From: Parachlorella kessleri
Taxonomy: Eukaryota; Chlorophyta; Trebouxiophyceae; Chlorellales; Chlorellaceae
DNA: 64,000 nucleotides
Reading direction: 5' to 3'
Assembly (NCBI GenBank): GCA_001598975.1
Contig: BBXU01001803.1
Location: 1 to 64,000 of the forward strand
Shown: piece after piece, positions 63,701 through 64,000 of the stretch
Numbering within the stretch: position 1 is the first letter of the stretch
Layout: each line of letters opens with the position of its first letter
Notes under the pieces: model-generated
Seen by the model: the letters and a program-made list of their open reading frames with translations, nothing else
Databases searched by the model: none
Told to the model about the DNA's origin: nothing
Position numbers and translations under genes: made by a program

Positions 63701-64000
63701 AGTCCTTACGCCAGAGTATGCTGTTGGCTCGAAAGTCCCACAAGATGAGGAAGCCGGGGGCAATGAGTATGGCCTGTAGGGTAGAAGCAAATACCAGCCA
63801 AGTTTCAGGCATGCTGTCAAGCAGCTTGGTTTTGCTCGATAGTCTGTTAAGTCAGGGCTGCTCCTCCCATGCCAGCCTGCACAGCTTACACAGTGCTTAA
63901 AGGCAGGCCACTCACCAAGGGTGGGACTGCCCTTACGGACCTGACAAAACCTAAACAGGGAACTCATCTCTGGTTCTGCCAACCGGCTGCCACCCACCAG
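54719..64000 (-). CDS. WDR11: WDR11 homologue, 5' end beyond the window
   Basis: Large WD-repeat protein; animal WDR11 acts at the trans-Golgi in a complex that captures endosome-derived vesicles. Exons from 3' to 5': 54719-54868 (TAG), 55052-55275, 55515-55881, 56084-56377, 56549-56663, 56834-56969, 57176-57434, 57635-57702, 57927-58151, 58348-58541, 58742-58844, 58987-59148, 59428-59613, 59927-60090, 60286-60495, 60892-61000, 61251-61364, 61585-61690, 61870-61961, 62176-62556, 62702-63063, about 63570-63773. Those up to 62176 close in phase; the links above 62556 are incomplete. Family matches: LIAPGFLILWDFRANSILWR, VLYCSHTDGSFSVWQRNA, GSPTGRYLLVIFR with EIWSV, HLVFLGDAEGGLVKWDTSTG, and a helical C-terminus (EKRVLRYVALGDFHTAVGFL, HILQDAGLWHYAAALIASRL, GLPDAAFALIAACREAH). 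Two disordered inserts, Pro/Arg-rich (57176-57434) and Gln/Ser-rich (56084-56377), are unlike animal WDR11. The intron after 61870 has a GC donor. Confidence 0.85.
57721..57760. repeat. Perfect 20-bp tandem duplication resembling a tRNA D-arm (A box)
   Basis: The unit CTGGCTTAGCTCAGTTGGGA occurs twice without change, inside a WDR11 intron. TAGCTCAGTTGG is the D-arm/A-box sequence of many tRNA genes. No B box or cloverleaf follows, so it is not a tRNA gene. Confidence 0.75.

Noticed and set aside
63900..64000. Coding exon at the right edge (minus strand)
   Set aside because: An open frame with a good donor exists, but no frame aligns with WDR11. A 25-nt exon or intron sequence are both possible, so no boundary was assigned.

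Overview
The window is eukaryotic nuclear DNA, almost certainly from a green alga (Chlorophyta). Genes are split by many introns of about 100-400 bp. The set combines a photosystem I light-harvesting protein and a plastid-type UMP kinase with an M11 gametolysin-like peptidase (a family typical of green algae), phytocyanins, and a WDR11/MPS1/NEPRO set shared with animals and plants. Only the division is supported; a trebouxiophyte-like alga is a guess.

Layout, left to right. 1-3128 (+): 3' part of a mitochondrial pyruvate dehydrogenase kinase. 4601-9917 (+): DnaJ-X cochaperone with a Pro/Tyr-rich tail. 11773-17485 (-): secreted M11 metallopeptidase. 18510-19102 (-): 3' exons of a phytocyanin-like gene. 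20234-22602 (+): enoyl-CoA hydratase region of a multifunctional beta-oxidation protein, apparently without its dehydrogenase half. 23844-28033 (-): NEPRO homologue with a huge disordered RGG tail. 28540-37289 (+): MPS1/TTK spindle-checkpoint kinase, 23 exons. 37697-39047 (-): unrecognised acidic-tailed 214-aa protein. 39891-42694 (-): LHCA. 44050-47233 (+): plastid UMP kinase. 48011-49366, 51147-52443 and 53046-53988 (-): three tandem phytocyanins with the same five-exon plan. 54719-64000 (-): WDR11 homologue, 5' end outside the window.

Exon models were built by hand from splice consensus, reading-phase bookkeeping and remembered family sequence. In most genes every exon length closes in phase. 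The genes are mostly unrelated housekeeping genes; the only local family is the phytocyanin cluster.

Notable points: an apparently high share of GC-AG introns (six among roughly 110 modelled); two introns whose 3' splice site has been tandemly duplicated; a tandem phytocyanin that has lost three of four copper ligands; a truncated beta-oxidation gene; a cluster of three overlapping hairpins near 50.1 kb; and a dispersed repeat near the 3' ends of three plus-strand genes.
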